A stretch of 64,000 nt of DNA from Rhodopseudomonas palustris (GCF_003031265.1 NZ_CP019966.1:5114501-5178500), one strand, 5' to 3'. Positions 8,923 through 18,267 are shown, numbered from the stretch's first letter. Numbers and translations: made by a program. Notes: generated by a model not told the origin, from the letters alone.

Positions 8923-9132
8923 ATGAAAATCAGCGCCCGCAATCAGCTCAAGGGCACCATTGTCGACGTCATCAAAGGTGCGACTACTTCGCATGTGCGC
9001 ATCGACATCGGCGGCGGAGCGATCGTAACTGCTTCGATTACCAACGAATCCGCGGAAGAACTGAAGCTCGCCAAGGGCCAGCCCGCGGTGGCCGTGATCA
9101 AGGCTTCGGACGTGCTGGTCGCCGTCGACTAA
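8923..9132 (+). CDS. mop: Molybdopterin/molybdate-binding protein Mop (molbindin)
   Basis: The 69-residue protein is a single Mop/TOBE domain: ISARNQLKGTIVDVIKGATT, then VTASITNESAEELKLAKGQ, then VAVIKASDVLVAVD. Stand-alone molbindins assemble as hexamers that store molybdate in the cytoplasm. ATG 8923 is preceded by a GGAG about 10 nt upstream. The domain closely resembles those at the C terminus of the adjacent ModE. It is probably controlled by ModE through the site at 8854-8882. Confidence 0.93.
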   Translation: MKISARNQLKGTIVDVIKGATTSHVRIDIGGGAIVTASITNESAEELKLAKGQPAVAVIKASDVLVAVD

Positions 9133-9176
9133 GCCGGTCGCGACCGCTTCAAGCGACAACAGGTCGCGCCCACCCA

Positions 9177-9746
9177 TTACTTCAGTGCCTCGCAGATGCT
9201 GACGTGAGGGTGGGCGGGACGGCGGAAGCTGCGGCCATGCAGCTTGCCCCACCATTGATCGAGCGCGCGCCGCTCGCATTTCAGCCGCACGCTCATGCCG
9301 TCGGCGAATTTGATCCAGGCATCGAAGCGATGGCTCGGCACCGCGATCACCAGCGGGACGTCGGCGCTCAGCGCCTCGACGATCAGATGCAGCAGGCCTT
9401 TGCCCTCGGTCTCCTGCTGGCCGAACCGATTGATGATCAGAAGGTCCGCGCCCTGCGCCAGCGCGCACGCGACCCGCGCGCCGGCATCGAGCAGGCGGCT
9501 CGGATCGAGCCGGCAGCCTTCGGCCATCGGGCCGAGATCCTGATACAGCGAAATCTGCTCGCCGGAATGCACCAACCTGGCGGACAGCCCGCGGGTCTCG
9601 TCACCGCGCGGCCCGACCTGCACCAAGCCGACGGCGCGGTATCCCTGTGAGTTGAGATCGGCGGCGAATTCGCCCAGCAACCGATCCGGGTCCTCGCCGC
9701 GTTCATAGACCAGAGCAGCCAGATCGCATTGGGAGTCGAACGTCAT
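9177..9746 (-). CDS. DUF2478 protein, second copy
   Basis: The 189-residue protein is a paralogue of the protein at 4399-5001. It shares an N-terminal AALVYERGEDPDRLLGEF, a central GADLLIINRFGQQE (compare PALVVLSRFGGQE) and a C-terminal LDQWWGK. It lacks the His-rich insertion. DUF2478 proteins are encoded next to molybdate genes and resemble small nucleotide-binding folds, but no activity can be claimed. Its start is about 80 nt from a near-perfect ModE box at 9824-9851, so molybdate-dependent repression is likely. It is convergent with mop and divergent from the PFOR operon. Confidence 0.82.
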   Translation of the reverse strand: MTFDSQCDLAALVYERGEDPDRLLGEFAADLNSQGYRAVGLVQVGPRGDETRGLSARLVHSGEQISLYQDLGPMAEGCRLDPSRLLDAGARVACALAQGADLLIINRFGQQETEGKGLLHLIVEALSADVPLVIAVPSHRFDAWIKFADGMSVRLKCERRALDQWWGKLHGRSFRRPAHPHVSICEALK

Positions 9747-9823
9747 CGGCCCATCGCCGCGGCTTGGCGGCGCTCCGCTGTCGAGAGAGCACGAGCGGCG
9801 GGCAGATACCCCTGCGTTCCGCC

Positions 9824-9851
9824 ATCGTCATATATGGCAGTATATAACGAT
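9824..9851. promoter_or_regulatory. ModE-binding site
   Basis: ATCGTCATATA-N6-TATATAACGAT matches the ModE consensus ATCGNTATATA-N6-TATATAACGAT at all but one specified base. It lies about 80 nt upstream of the DUF2478 gene (start 9746) and 378 nt upstream of the PFOR gene. Confidence 0.75.
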
Positions 9852-9986
9852 CCCGCGCCAGCAGAAATTCTGCTTTTGGACCAATGGAAAAGATGCGACC
9901 GAGGAGCGGATGCAAACGCAACTAGCACCGCCTGTTGTTTGGGCGATGCGTAATTTTATTGCTCTCTGATCCATATTTTTTGCGCT

Positions 9987-10000
9987 TTGATGCGCGTCAA
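9987..10000. promoter_or_regulatory. FixK/FNR-type box upstream of PFOR
   Basis: TTGATGCGCGTCAA fits TTG-N8-CAA with the TTGAT left half and a GTCAA right half of the FixK/FNR/AadR consensus. Placed at -41.5 it would give a transcript start near 10035 and a long leader before the PFOR gene at 10229. This suggests induction under low oxygen. Confidence 0.5.
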
Positions 10001-10228
10001 ATCAGGGGTTTCCCCTGCGTGCTACTGCACCGCACACAACGCAACATCTCTGCCAGCGAGGCCCTGATACCTCGCGAGCAGTCAATCTAAAGGCCACGAG
10101 GAGGTTCTGCCCGGCCGCTGCTTCAGCAGCCGCCCGGCATCGATACACCTTTCCCAAAAAATGGCCGACGCAACACGGCGGGTTCGCTCCGCCGATCCAA
10201 CGCAGACACGCAAAAACGGACGGACCCC

Positions 10229-13200
10229 ATGAACGCAAAATATCCTGGCATTCCCTCAGTGATCCACGGCAACGGCGCGGTCGCGCAGGTGATGGGGCAT
10301 GTCTGCGGCGGCGTCATCGGCTACCCGATCACGCCTTCGACCGAGATCTCGGAAATCTATGAGGCGTTCCGCTCGTCCGGCGGCTGCAACGTCTGGGGCA
10401 AGCATCCGTTCTTCTTCGAACCGGAAGGCGAACACTCGGCGCAGTCCGGCGCGCTCGGCGCGGCGCTGACCGGCGGCAAGTTCATCTCCAACGCCTCGTC
10501 GTCCCAGGGCATCCTGTACGGCCTGGAGTCGCACTACGTCACCGTCGGCAAGAAGGTCGGCGGTTTCGTGCTGCAGGTCGCCGCGCGCGTGGTGTCGAAG
10601 CACTCGCTGAACGTGATGGCCGGCCATGACGACGTCTATGCGCTGCTGTCGTCGGGCTACACCATCCTGTTCGGCTCCAATCCGCAGGAAGCCGCCGACC
10701 TCGCCGCGATCTCTTATAAGGTCGCCGCGATGTCGCTGATCCCGGTCGCCAACGCGATGGACGGCTTTGCGACCTCGCACATGCTGTCCGAAGCCCTGAT
10801 GCCGGAGCCGGACCTGCTGCGCGAATTCCTCGGCGACCCGGCCGGCCGTATCAAGTGCCCGACCGTGGCGCAGGAGATGCTGTTCGGCGCCAAGGGCCGC
10901 GTGTTCCAGCTCAAGCAGTATCTGCTGCGGCACGAAGCCGACTTCATGCCGTCCGACCTCGCCTCGCTCAGGAAATTCCTCGACGACAACGCCGACACGA
11001 TCGAGACTGATAACGCCGGCACCATCGTGGTCGAGACCCTCGCTTACGTGCCGGAAGAGCTGCGCGGCCAGTGGAAGCGGCAGTGGATCAACGCGCCCGA
11101 GAAGGGCACCCGACAGCTGGTGCCGGCGCTGGTCGACATCGACAATCCGGGCCTGACCGGCGGCGTGCAGAACCAGCCCGACTTCCAGGCCGGCGCGGTC
11201 GACCACCGCACGCACTTCGCCAATTCGGTGCCGCGCTTCGTCACCGAAGCGATGGCCGAATACGCCGCGCTGACCGGCCGCGAATACAAGCCGGTGATGA
11301 CCTATATGTGCGACGACGCCGAACACGTCGTGGTCGGCCTCGGTTCGGTCACCGACGACGCCGAAGCGGTCGCGGCTTATCTGCGCTCGCAGGGCAAGAA
11401 GGTCGGTGTGGTGTCGGTCAAGATGCTGCAGCCGTTCCCGGAAGCCGAACTGGTCGAAGCGCTGAAGGGCAAGACCGCCGTCACCGTGCTGGAGCGTTCG
11501 GAAGTCACCGCGCTGACCCAGCTGGTCACCCAGGCGCTGTGCAAGGCCCGCGAGAACGGCGACGCCGGCGTGCGTCACGCCGGCATCCCGGCGCTGACCA
11601 AGCTGCCGAAGATCACCACCGCGATCTTCGGCCTCGGCGGCCACGATCTGCAGCCGCGCGACCTGATCGCCTGCTACGCCAATATGGAGAAGCAGGACTC
11701 GGCGCCGTTCGTGTATCTCGGCACCAAGTTCTTCACCGAGAACCCGTCGCCGCGGATGGAAGCGCTGCAGAACCGGCTGAAGGCGGCGTATCCGGAAACT
11801 CAGTTTATGGCGCTGCCGACGGGGCAGAACCCGAACCTGCTGCCGCCCTCCGCGTTCCGCATCCGCTTCCACTCGATCGGCGGCTACGGCACCATCGCGT
11901 CGGGCAAGCTGCTGACCGACATCCTGGCCGGCGCGCTCGACATGCATTCGAAGTCGGCGCCGAAATACGGCTCGGAAAAGAGCGGCGCGCCGACCAACTA
12001 CTACATCACGCTGTCGCCGGAGCCGGTGAAGATCACCAACGCCGAGCTGGAAGACGTCGAGATCGTGATCTCGCCGGACCACAAGGTGTTCGTGCACACC
12101 AACCCGCTGCGCGGCCTGGTTGCGGGCGGCACCTTCATCCTGCAGACCAACCTGTCGCCGCTCGAGGTGTGGCGTGATCTGCCGGCCAAGGCGCGCCAGA
12201 CCATCCGCGACAAGAAGATCAAGTTCTACGTGATCGATGCCTTCGCGGTGGCCAAGCGCCACGCGCCGACCGCCGAACTCGAGACCCGCATGATGGGCAT
12301 CGCCTTCATCGGCGCGGTGTGCGGCAACGTCGACCGCGTGGTCGCCGACGCTTCGCAGGACGCGATGCTCAACAAGATCCGTCAACAGATCTCGAAGAAG
12401 TTCGGCGCCAAGGGCGGCGACATCGTCGAGGGCAACATGGCGGTGATCCGCGAGGGTCTCGAAGCCACCCACAAGGTCGATTACGACGCCGCCGAGTTCG
12501 GCGAGGACGCCATCAAGGCCGCCCCGAAGGCCAAGCGCGACGCCTCGATCTCGGCCTCGATGTGCCGCGTCGCGGCGCCGGCTTCGGCCGCGGGCTTCCT
12601 CGATCCGGAGTACTATGACGACGTGCTCGCCGCGCCGTTCCGCGACGGCACCATCGCCGAAGCGCCGGTGCTGCCGGGCATCGGCATGTTCATGCCGGCC
12701 GGCTCCGCCGCCGCCAAGGACAAGGGCCTGTTCCGCCGCAACGTGCCGGAGTTCAAGGCCGACCTCTGCACCGGCTGTATGGAATGCGCGCTGGTCTGCC
12801 CCGACGCTGCGATCCCGAACGCGGTGCACGACATCCACGAACTGCTGCTGACCGCGATCAAGCAGCTCGACATCGCGCCCGCCCAGCAGGACGGCTTGCG
12901 CGAAAAGGTGCCGGCGCTGACCGAGGCGATCCGCGACGTGTATCGCTCCGGCAAGGACGACAAGCCGTTCCACGACATCGTGGCGCAGGCTGCCGAAGCG
13001 CTGAAGCTCGACAACGCCACGCTGAACCGCAACTTCGGCAAGCTGTCGGCGGCGCTGTCGGTGTATCCGGTGGCCCGCACCCGGCCGTTCTTCGACGCGA
13101 TGGAGAAGAGCCAGCCGGGCACCGGCGGTCTGTACTCGGTGAGCGTCGACCCGTGGAAGTGCTCGGGCTGTCTCGAATGTATCGACGTCTGCGGCCCCGG

Positions 13201-15220
13201 CGCGCTGGTCGATCGTGAGCAGGACGAGCCGATGCTGGAGCAGCTCCAGGCGCGGTTCGAATTCCTCAGCCGCACCCCGAACACCCCGGCGCGGTTCACC
13301 GAAAGCGCGACCAAGCCGGAAGGCGAGACCAAGCGCCTGATGCTCGATCGCGCCAATTACTACGCGACCACCGGCGGCCACGGCGCCTGCCGCGGCTGCG
13401 GCGAAGTCACCGCGATCCGTCTGGTCACCTCGACCAACCACGCGATCCACGACAAGCGCCGCAAGGACCACATCCGCGAGCTGGAGACCCTGATCGACCA
13501 GCTCAATGCCAAGCGGGCGCTGGTCGCCGGCGACGAGGCGCGCGCCGCCCGGATCGACCAGACCCTGAAGACGCTGGAGAAGCGGCTGTATCTCTATGAG
13601 AGCGGCCCGACCGGCAACGGCCCGTCCGGCATGGTGATCGCCAACGCCACCGGCTGCTCGAGCGTGTATGCGTCGACCTTCCCGTTCAACCCCTACACCG
13701 ATCCGTGGGTGAACAGCCTGTTCCAGGACACGCCTGCCGTCGCGAAGGGCATCTTCGAAGGTCTCACCGCCAAGGCGTCGGAGGACTTCCGGGCGCTGCG
13801 CATCGCCAAGCTCGAACTGGCCGACGCCTATGATGCGGCCAAGCACGACGGCTACTTCCGCTACTTCGGCTGGAGCGAATTCACGCCGGAAGAGCGGTCG
13901 ATGCTGCCGACCGTGCTGAGCATGGGCGGCGACGGCGCCACCTACGACATCGGCTTCGGCGCGCTGTCGCGTCTGCTCGCCACCAAGACCCCGATCAAGG
14001 TCGTGGTGCTGAACACCGGCGCCTATTCCAACACCGGCGGCCAGACCTCGACGGCGAGCCTCACCGGCCAGGACAGCGACCTGTCGCGGTTCGGTATCGC
14101 CCAGCACGGCAAGCAGGAATCCCGCAAGGAGCTCGGCCTGATCGCCTCGTTCCATCCGAACGTGTTCGTGGTGCAGACCGCGACCGCGCTGCAGGGCCAC
14201 TTCCTGAAGAACGTGATGGAGTTCCTGAACCACACCTCGTCGCCGGCGGTGCTCGACGTCTATACGCCATGCCAGGCCGAGCACGGCATCGGCGACGCCG
14301 TCGCCAACCGCCAGGCGCGTCTTGCGGTCGAAAGCCGGATGAATCCGGTGTTCGTCCACGACCCGCGCAAGGGCAGCAAGCTCAACAACTGGTTCTCGCT
14401 CGACGGCAACCCCGAGGCCGACCAGGACTGGGCCACCAAGACGATCGAGTACGTCGATGAGAGCGGCAAGCCGCAGCTTCTCAAGGCCAAGCTGACGCCG
14501 GCCGACTTCGCCCACACCGAAGTCCGCTTCCGCAAGCAGTTCAAGCCGCTGAAGAAGGACGACGGCGCCCTGCCGATCGACGAATACGTCGCGCTCGATC
14601 CGGCGGCGCGCGCCGGCAAGACGCCGTTCATCTACGCCACCGATGCCGACAAGAAGCTGATCAAGCTTTCGGTCGGCGAGACCGTGGTGGCGCTGGTGGA
14701 AGAACGGCGGAAGTACTGGCGCACGCTGCAGTATCTCGGCGGCTTCGACGTCCGTGCACTCGATGAAGCGCACAGCGCCGAACTGGCCGCGCTGCAGCAC
14801 CAGTACGACGAACAGGTCAAGGCCCGCGAAAGCTCGCTCGATCAGATCGCGCGCGGCATGAGCGAGCTGGCGGCCTCTTCGAACGCGCCGGCTGCCGGCG
14901 GGCTCGCCGGCCTGATGGCCGGGCTGGCGCCCGCTCCGGCCGCCGCGGCGGCGCAGACCAACGGCGCCAAGCAGGCGAACGGCAACGGCGCCGAGCCGAT
15001 CCACATCGACGATGCGGACCTCGGCAAGTGCACCAACTGCAAGAGCTGCTACCAGGACGTGCCGGAAGTGTTCGAACTCACCAAGATCGTCGTCGACGGC
15101 GCCCCGAAGGACGTCGCCCACGTCATCCCGGGCGTGTTCAGCAAGCTCAAGGTCACGCCTGAACTGTCGGCCAAACTGAGCCGCGCAGCGGCCAACTGCG
15201 ATGCGGAGATCATTCGATGA
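10229..15220 (+). CDS. nifJ: Pyruvate:ferredoxin (flavodoxin) oxidoreductase with C-terminal ferredoxin domain
   Basis: The 1663-residue single-chain enzyme oxidises pyruvate with CoA to acetyl-CoA, CO2 and reduced ferredoxin. The N terminus has GYPITPSTEISE and the gamma-like domain has GGYGTIASGKLLTDI. Two 4Fe-4S motifs follow, CTGCMECALVCPDAA (near 847) and CSGCLECIDVCGPG (near 977). The TPP domain has ACRGCGE, GDGATYDIGFGAL and NTGAYSNTGGQ. Unusually, residues about 1595-1663 add a further single-cluster ferredoxin (CTNCKSC...P, last Cys in AANCDAEI), reached through an Ala-rich linker. The stop overlaps the start of the Nfn-like flavoprotein by 4 nt, so the two are probably partners. A FixK-type box lies upstream. 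A role supplying electrons to nitrogenase is possible but not shown. Confidence 0.92.
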   Translation: MNAKYPGIPSVIHGNGAVAQVMGHVCGGVIGYPITPSTEISEIYEAFRSSGGCNVWGKHPFFFEPEGEHSAQSGALGAALTGGKFISNASSSQGILYGLESHYVTVGKKVGGFVLQVAARVVSKHSLNVMAGHDDVYALLSSGYTILFGSNPQEAADLAAISYKVAAMSLIPVANAMDGFATSHMLSEALMPEPDLLREFLGDPAGRIKCPTVAQEMLFGAKGRVFQLKQYLLRHEADFMPSDLASLRKFLDDNADTIETDNAGTIVVETLAYVPEELRGQWKRQWINAPEKGTRQLVPALVDIDNPGLTGGVQNQPDFQAGAVDHRTHFANSVPRFVTEAMAEYAALTGREYKPVMTYMCDDAEHVVVGLGSVTDDAEAVAAYLRSQGKKVGVVSVKMLQPFPEAELVEALKGKTAVTVLERSEVTALTQLVTQALCKARENGDAGVRHAGIPALTKLPKITTAIFGLGGHDLQPRDLIACYANMEKQDSAPFVYLGTKFFTENPSPRMEALQNRLKAAYPETQFMALPTGQNPNLLPPSAFRIRFHSIGGYGTIASGKLLTDILAGALDMHSKSAPKYGSEKSGAPTNYYITLSPEPVKITNAELEDVEIVISPDHKVFVHTNPLRGLVAGGTFILQTNLSPLEVWRDLPAKARQTIRDKKIKFYVIDAFAVAKRHAPTAELETRMMGIAFIGAVCGNVDRVVADASQDAMLNKIRQQISKKFGAKGGDIVEGNMAVIREGLEATHKVDYDAAEFGEDAIKAAPKAKRDASISASMCRVAAPASAAGFLDPEYYDDVLAAPFRDGTIAEAPVLPGIGMFMPAGSAAAKDKGLFRRNVPEFKADLCTGCMECALVCPDAAIPNAVHDIHELLLTAIKQLDIAPAQQDGLREKVPALTEAIRDVYRSGKDDKPFHDIVAQAAEALKLDNATLNRNFGKLSAALSVYPVARTRPFFDAMEKSQPGTGGLYSVSVDPWKCSGCLECIDVCGPGALVDREQDEPMLEQLQARFEFLSRTPNTPARFTESATKPEGETKRLMLDRANYYATTGGHGACRGCGEVTAIRLVTSTNHAIHDKRRKDHIRELETLIDQLNAKRALVAGDEARAARIDQTLKTLEKRLYLYESGPTGNGPSGMVIANATGCSSVYASTFPFNPYTDPWVNSLFQDTPAVAKGIFEGLTAKASEDFRALRIAKLELADAYDAAKHDGYFRYFGWSEFTPEERSMLPTVLSMGGDGATYDIGFGALSRLLATKTPIKVVVLNTGAYSNTGGQTSTASLTGQDSDLSRFGIAQHGKQESRKELGLIASFHPNVFVVQTATALQGHFLKNVMEFLNHTSSPAVLDVYTPCQAEHGIGDAVANRQARLAVESRMNPVFVHDPRKGSKLNNWFSLDGNPEADQDWATKTIEYVDESGKPQLLKAKLTPADFAHTEVRFRKQFKPLKKDDGALPIDEYVALDPAARAGKTPFIYATDADKKLIKLSVGETVVALVEERRKYWRTLQYLGGFDVRALDEAHSAELAALQHQYDEQVKARESSLDQIARGMSELAASSNAPAAGGLAGLMAGLAPAPAAAAAQTNGAKQANGNGAEPIHIDDADLGKCTNCKSCYQDVPEVFELTKIVVDGAPKDVAHVIPGVFSKLKVTPELSAKLSRAAANCDAEIIR

Positions 15221-18051
15221 GCGACGTCACCGGAACGGTCTCCAGCGACGTGCTGCGCTACCAACAGGCGCGCAGCACGCTGGAAAGCTCCAAGAGCGAG
15301 CTGGAAGAGCTGCAGAACAGCGAAGCTGTCGGCATCTTCCAGAAGCAGCTCGCGCTGCTGCAGAAACGCCTGGTCAACGACCCGGCGTCGCTGCGCAACA
15401 TGTTCATCGCCGACGGCACCCAGGCGATCATCTGGGAATTCCAGCAGCCGGAGCTGGGTGAAGCCTTCACCACCACGCTGTGGAATCTGCTCGCCCGCGG
15501 CGACGACATGTCGACGATCCTGCAGCGCTTCATCTGGGCGCTGCCGCTGAAGTTCAAGCGCAAGTTCATCAAGGCGATCGACGTACACCTGCGCGGTCGC
15601 TACCCGATGTTCGAGAACCTGTCGGAAGGCTGGCCGGGCGAAGCGTTCATCCCGCCCTATATCCGTCCGGCGGAAGAGCGCGCGATCGACTTCGAACTCG
15701 TGAACCAGGGCTATCTCGGCTACCAGTCGATCGGCTACTCGCTGCGCGAGTGCGAGCTGTTCGTCTGGTTAGAGGTGATGCGCGACAAGCAGTGCGACGA
15801 CAAGCCGTGCGAGCTCGGCGTGCTGATCCAGGGCCGGAAGGAAGCCAAGGGCGGCTGCCCGGTGAAGATCCACATCCCCGAGATGCTGGATCTGCTCGGC
15901 AACGGCAAGCATCGCGAAGCCTTGGAGCTGATCGAGAGCTGCAACCCGCTGCCGAACGTCACCGGCCGCGTCTGCCCGCAGGAACTGCAGTGCCAGGGCG
16001 TCTGCACCCATACCAAGCGGCCGATCGAAATCGGTCAGCTCGAATGGTACCTGCCCGAGCACCAGAAGCTCATCAACCCGAACGCCAATGAGCGGTTCGC
16101 CGGCCGGATCTCGCCGTGGGCCGCGGCGGTGAAGCCGCCGATTGCGGTGGTCGGCTCCGGTCCGTCGGGCCTGATCAACGCGTACTTGCTGGCGGTCGAG
16201 GGCTTCCCGGTCACAATCTTCGAGGCGTTCCATGACCTCGGCGGCGTGCTGCGCTACGGCATTCCGGAATTCCGCCTGCCCAACACGCTGATCGACGACG
16301 TCGTCGAAAAGATCATCCTGCTCGGCGGCCGTTTCGTGAAGAACTTTGTGGTCGGCAAGACCGCGACGCTCGAAGACCTCAAGGCCGAAGGCTTCTGGAA
16401 GATCTTCGTCGGCACCGGCGCAGGCCTGCCGACCTTCATGAACGTGCCCGGCGAGCATCTGCTCGGCGTGATGTCGGCCAACGAATTCCTGACCCGCGTC
16501 AACCTGATGCGCGGCCTGGACGACCGCTACGAGACGCCGCTGCCCGAAGTGAAGGGCAAGAACGTGTTCGTGATCGGCGGCGGCAACACCGCGATGGACG
16601 CGGCGCGCACCGCCAAGCGGCTCGGCGGCAACGTCACCATCGTGTATCGCCGCACCAAGAGCGAGATGCCGGCCCGTGTCGAGGAGCTGCATCACGCGCT
16701 GGAAGAAGAGATCAATCTCGCGGTGCTGCGCGCGCCGCGCGAATTCATCGGCGACGACCACACCCACTTCGTCACCCACGCGCTGCTCGACGTCAACGAG
16801 CTCGGCGAGCCGGACAAGTCCGGCCGCCGCAGCCCGAAGCCGACCGGGCAGATCGAGCGGGTGCCGGTCGACCTCGTGATCATGGCGCTGGGCAACACCG
16901 CCAACCCGATCATGAAGGACGCCGAGCCGGGCCTGAAGACCAACAAATGGGGCACCATCGAGGTCGAAGAAGGCTCGCAGCGGACTTCGATCAAGGACGT
17001 CTACACCGGCGGCGACGCCGCCCGTGGCGGCTCCACCGCGATCCGCGCGGCCGGCGACGGCCAGGCGGCGGCGCGCGAAATCGTCGGCGAGATTCCGTTC
17101 ACGCCGGCCGAGATCAAGGACCGGGTCGAACGCGCCGCGAAGTACACCGAGCTCGGCCAGGTGGCGCAGACCATCGTCAACAAGGTGCCGCTGGCCGGCG
17201 GCATCGTCGAGTTCACCGTGCGGGCCCCGATGGTGGCGCGCTCGGCCCAGGCCGGACAGTTCGTCCGCGTGCTGCCGTGGGAGAAGGGCGAACTGATCCC
17301 GCTGACGCTGGCCGATTGGGACGCCGAGAAAGGCACCATCGACCTCGTCGTGCAGGGCATGGGCACTTCGTCGCTGGAGATCAACCGGATGGCGATCGGC
17401 GATGCGTTCTCCGGCATCGCCGGCCCGCTCGGCCGCGCCAGCGAGCTGCACCGCTACGAGGGCAACCAGACCGTGGTGTTCTGCGCCGGCGGCGTCGGCC
17501 TGCCGCCGGTGTATCCGATCATGCGCGAGCACCTGCGGCTCGGCAACCACGTCACGCTGATCTCCGGCTTCCGCGCCAAGGAGTTCCTGTTCTGGACCGG
17601 CGACGACGAGCGCGTCGGCAAGCTGAAGAAGGAGTTCGGCGACCAGCTGTCGCTGATCTACACCACCAATGACGGCTCCTACGGCGTCAAAGGCTTCGTC
17701 ACCGGCCCGCTCGAGGAGATGATGAAAGCCAACCAGGAAGGCAAAGGCCGCACCATCGCCGAGGTGGTGGCGATCGGCCCGCCGCTGATGATGCGGGCGG
17801 TCTCCGACCTCACCAAGCCGTATGGCGTGAAGACCGTGGCCAGCCTCAACTCGATCATGGTGGACGCGACGGGGATGTGCGGCGCCTGCATGGTGCCGGT
17901 GACCATCGACGGCAAGATGGTCCGCAAGCACGCCTGCATCGACGGCCCGGAAATCGACGCCCACATCATCGACTGGGACAAGTTCCTGCCCCGCTTCAAC
18001 CAGTTCAAGACGCAGGAGCTGGAGAGCAAGAAGAAGCACGGGTTCGTGTAG
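15217..18051 (+). CDS. Nfn/Sud-like fusion: GltD-type plus ferredoxin:NAD(P)H reductase-type flavoprotein
   Basis: The 944-residue protein begins with about 200 residues of unknown type that include a coiled-coil-like start. It continues as a GltD/NfnB-like half with Fe-S cysteines (GGCPVKIHIPEM, GRVCPQELQCQGVC), an FAD site VVGSGPSGLINA (near 310) and an NAD(P) site VIGGGNTAMDAARTAKRLGG (near 450). The C-terminal half (about 645-940) resembles NfnA/FNR, with GQFVRVLPW and VVFCAGGVGLPPVYPI. It ends in a 2Fe-2S motif MCGACM...HACIDGP (near 885-910). Nfn enzymes couple NADH, NADPH and ferredoxin, but normally as two subunits. Coupling to the preceding PFOR implies transfer of pyruvate electrons to NAD(P)+. 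Whether it bifurcates is inference. Confidence 0.85.
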   Translation: MSDVTGTVSSDVLRYQQARSTLESSKSELEELQNSEAVGIFQKQLALLQKRLVNDPASLRNMFIADGTQAIIWEFQQPELGEAFTTTLWNLLARGDDMSTILQRFIWALPLKFKRKFIKAIDVHLRGRYPMFENLSEGWPGEAFIPPYIRPAEERAIDFELVNQGYLGYQSIGYSLRECELFVWLEVMRDKQCDDKPCELGVLIQGRKEAKGGCPVKIHIPEMLDLLGNGKHREALELIESCNPLPNVTGRVCPQELQCQGVCTHTKRPIEIGQLEWYLPEHQKLINPNANERFAGRISPWAAAVKPPIAVVGSGPSGLINAYLLAVEGFPVTIFEAFHDLGGVLRYGIPEFRLPNTLIDDVVEKIILLGGRFVKNFVVGKTATLEDLKAEGFWKIFVGTGAGLPTFMNVPGEHLLGVMSANEFLTRVNLMRGLDDRYETPLPEVKGKNVFVIGGGNTAMDAARTAKRLGGNVTIVYRRTKSEMPARVEELHHALEEEINLAVLRAPREFIGDDHTHFVTHALLDVNELGEPDKSGRRSPKPTGQIERVPVDLVIMALGNTANPIMKDAEPGLKTNKWGTIEVEEGSQRTSIKDVYTGGDAARGGSTAIRAAGDGQAAAREIVGEIPFTPAEIKDRVERAAKYTELGQVAQTIVNKVPLAGGIVEFTVRAPMVARSAQAGQFVRVLPWEKGELIPLTLADWDAEKGTIDLVVQGMGTSSLEINRMAIGDAFSGIAGPLGRASELHRYEGNQTVVFCAGGVGLPPVYPIMREHLRLGNHVTLISGFRAKEFLFWTGDDERVGKLKKEFGDQLSLIYTTNDGSYGVKGFVTGPLEEMMKANQEGKGRTIAEVVAIGPPLMMRAVSDLTKPYGVKTVASLNSIMVDATGMCGACMVPVTIDGKMVRKHACIDGPEIDAHIIDWDKFLPRFNQFKTQELESKKKHGFV

Positions 18052-18070
18052 GGCACCGCGTACGCAACAC

Positions 18071-18150
18071 CGTCATTGCGAGCGAAGCGAAGCAATCCGG
18101 CTCCGTGCACCGAGCTGGATTGCTTCGCCGCTTCGCTCCTCGCAATGACG
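18071..18150. repeat. Palindromic intergenic repeat, family A copy 2
   Basis: An 80-bp inverted repeat from CGTCATTGCGAGCG to CGCAATGACG with GAAGCAATCC / GGATTGCTTC arms, placed just after the Nfn-like gene and before its terminator. Confidence 0.8.
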
Positions 18151-18172
18151 GACGAGAGGCTTTCGCTGAAAT

Positions 18173-18195
18173 GGCCGGGTTCGCCCGGCCTTTTT
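18173..18195 (+). terminator. Rho-independent terminator of the PFOR operon
   Basis: The stem GGCCGGG (18173-18179) / CCCGGCC (18184-18190) with a TTCG loop is followed directly by TTTTT. It lies about 120 nt after the Nfn-like stop and before polA, so polA has its own promoter. Confidence 0.85.
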
Positions 18196-18267
18196 CGTTG
18201 GCGTCCCCGGCGGATCTGGTGGCTGGAAAGGGGTGCCAAAAGCCCCAAGACCCCTTAAGTTGCGGCC

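Larger units (their letters stand above)
9747..10228. other. Regulatory intergenic region between DUF2478 and the PFOR operon
   Basis: This 482-bp non-coding stretch is locally AT-rich at 9940-9985. It holds a ModE box (9824-9851), a small perfect dyad AGCAGAA-A-TTCTGCT (9860-9874), a FixK-type box (9987-10000) and a small hairpin CAGGGG-TTT-CCCCTG (10003-10017). A 25-codon ORF from 9990 has no ribosome-binding site, so I do not call it. Confidence 0.6.

Noticed and set aside
9990..10067. A 25-codon ORF in the PFOR leader
   Set aside because: No ribosome-binding site and its ATG lies within the FixK-type box.
10256..15121. A 1621-codon open frame antisense to the PFOR gene
   Set aside because: It mirrors the PFOR gene in a GC-rich frame, is extremely rich in Arg, Ala, His and Asp, shows no domain, and the sense strand encodes an unmistakable enzyme.
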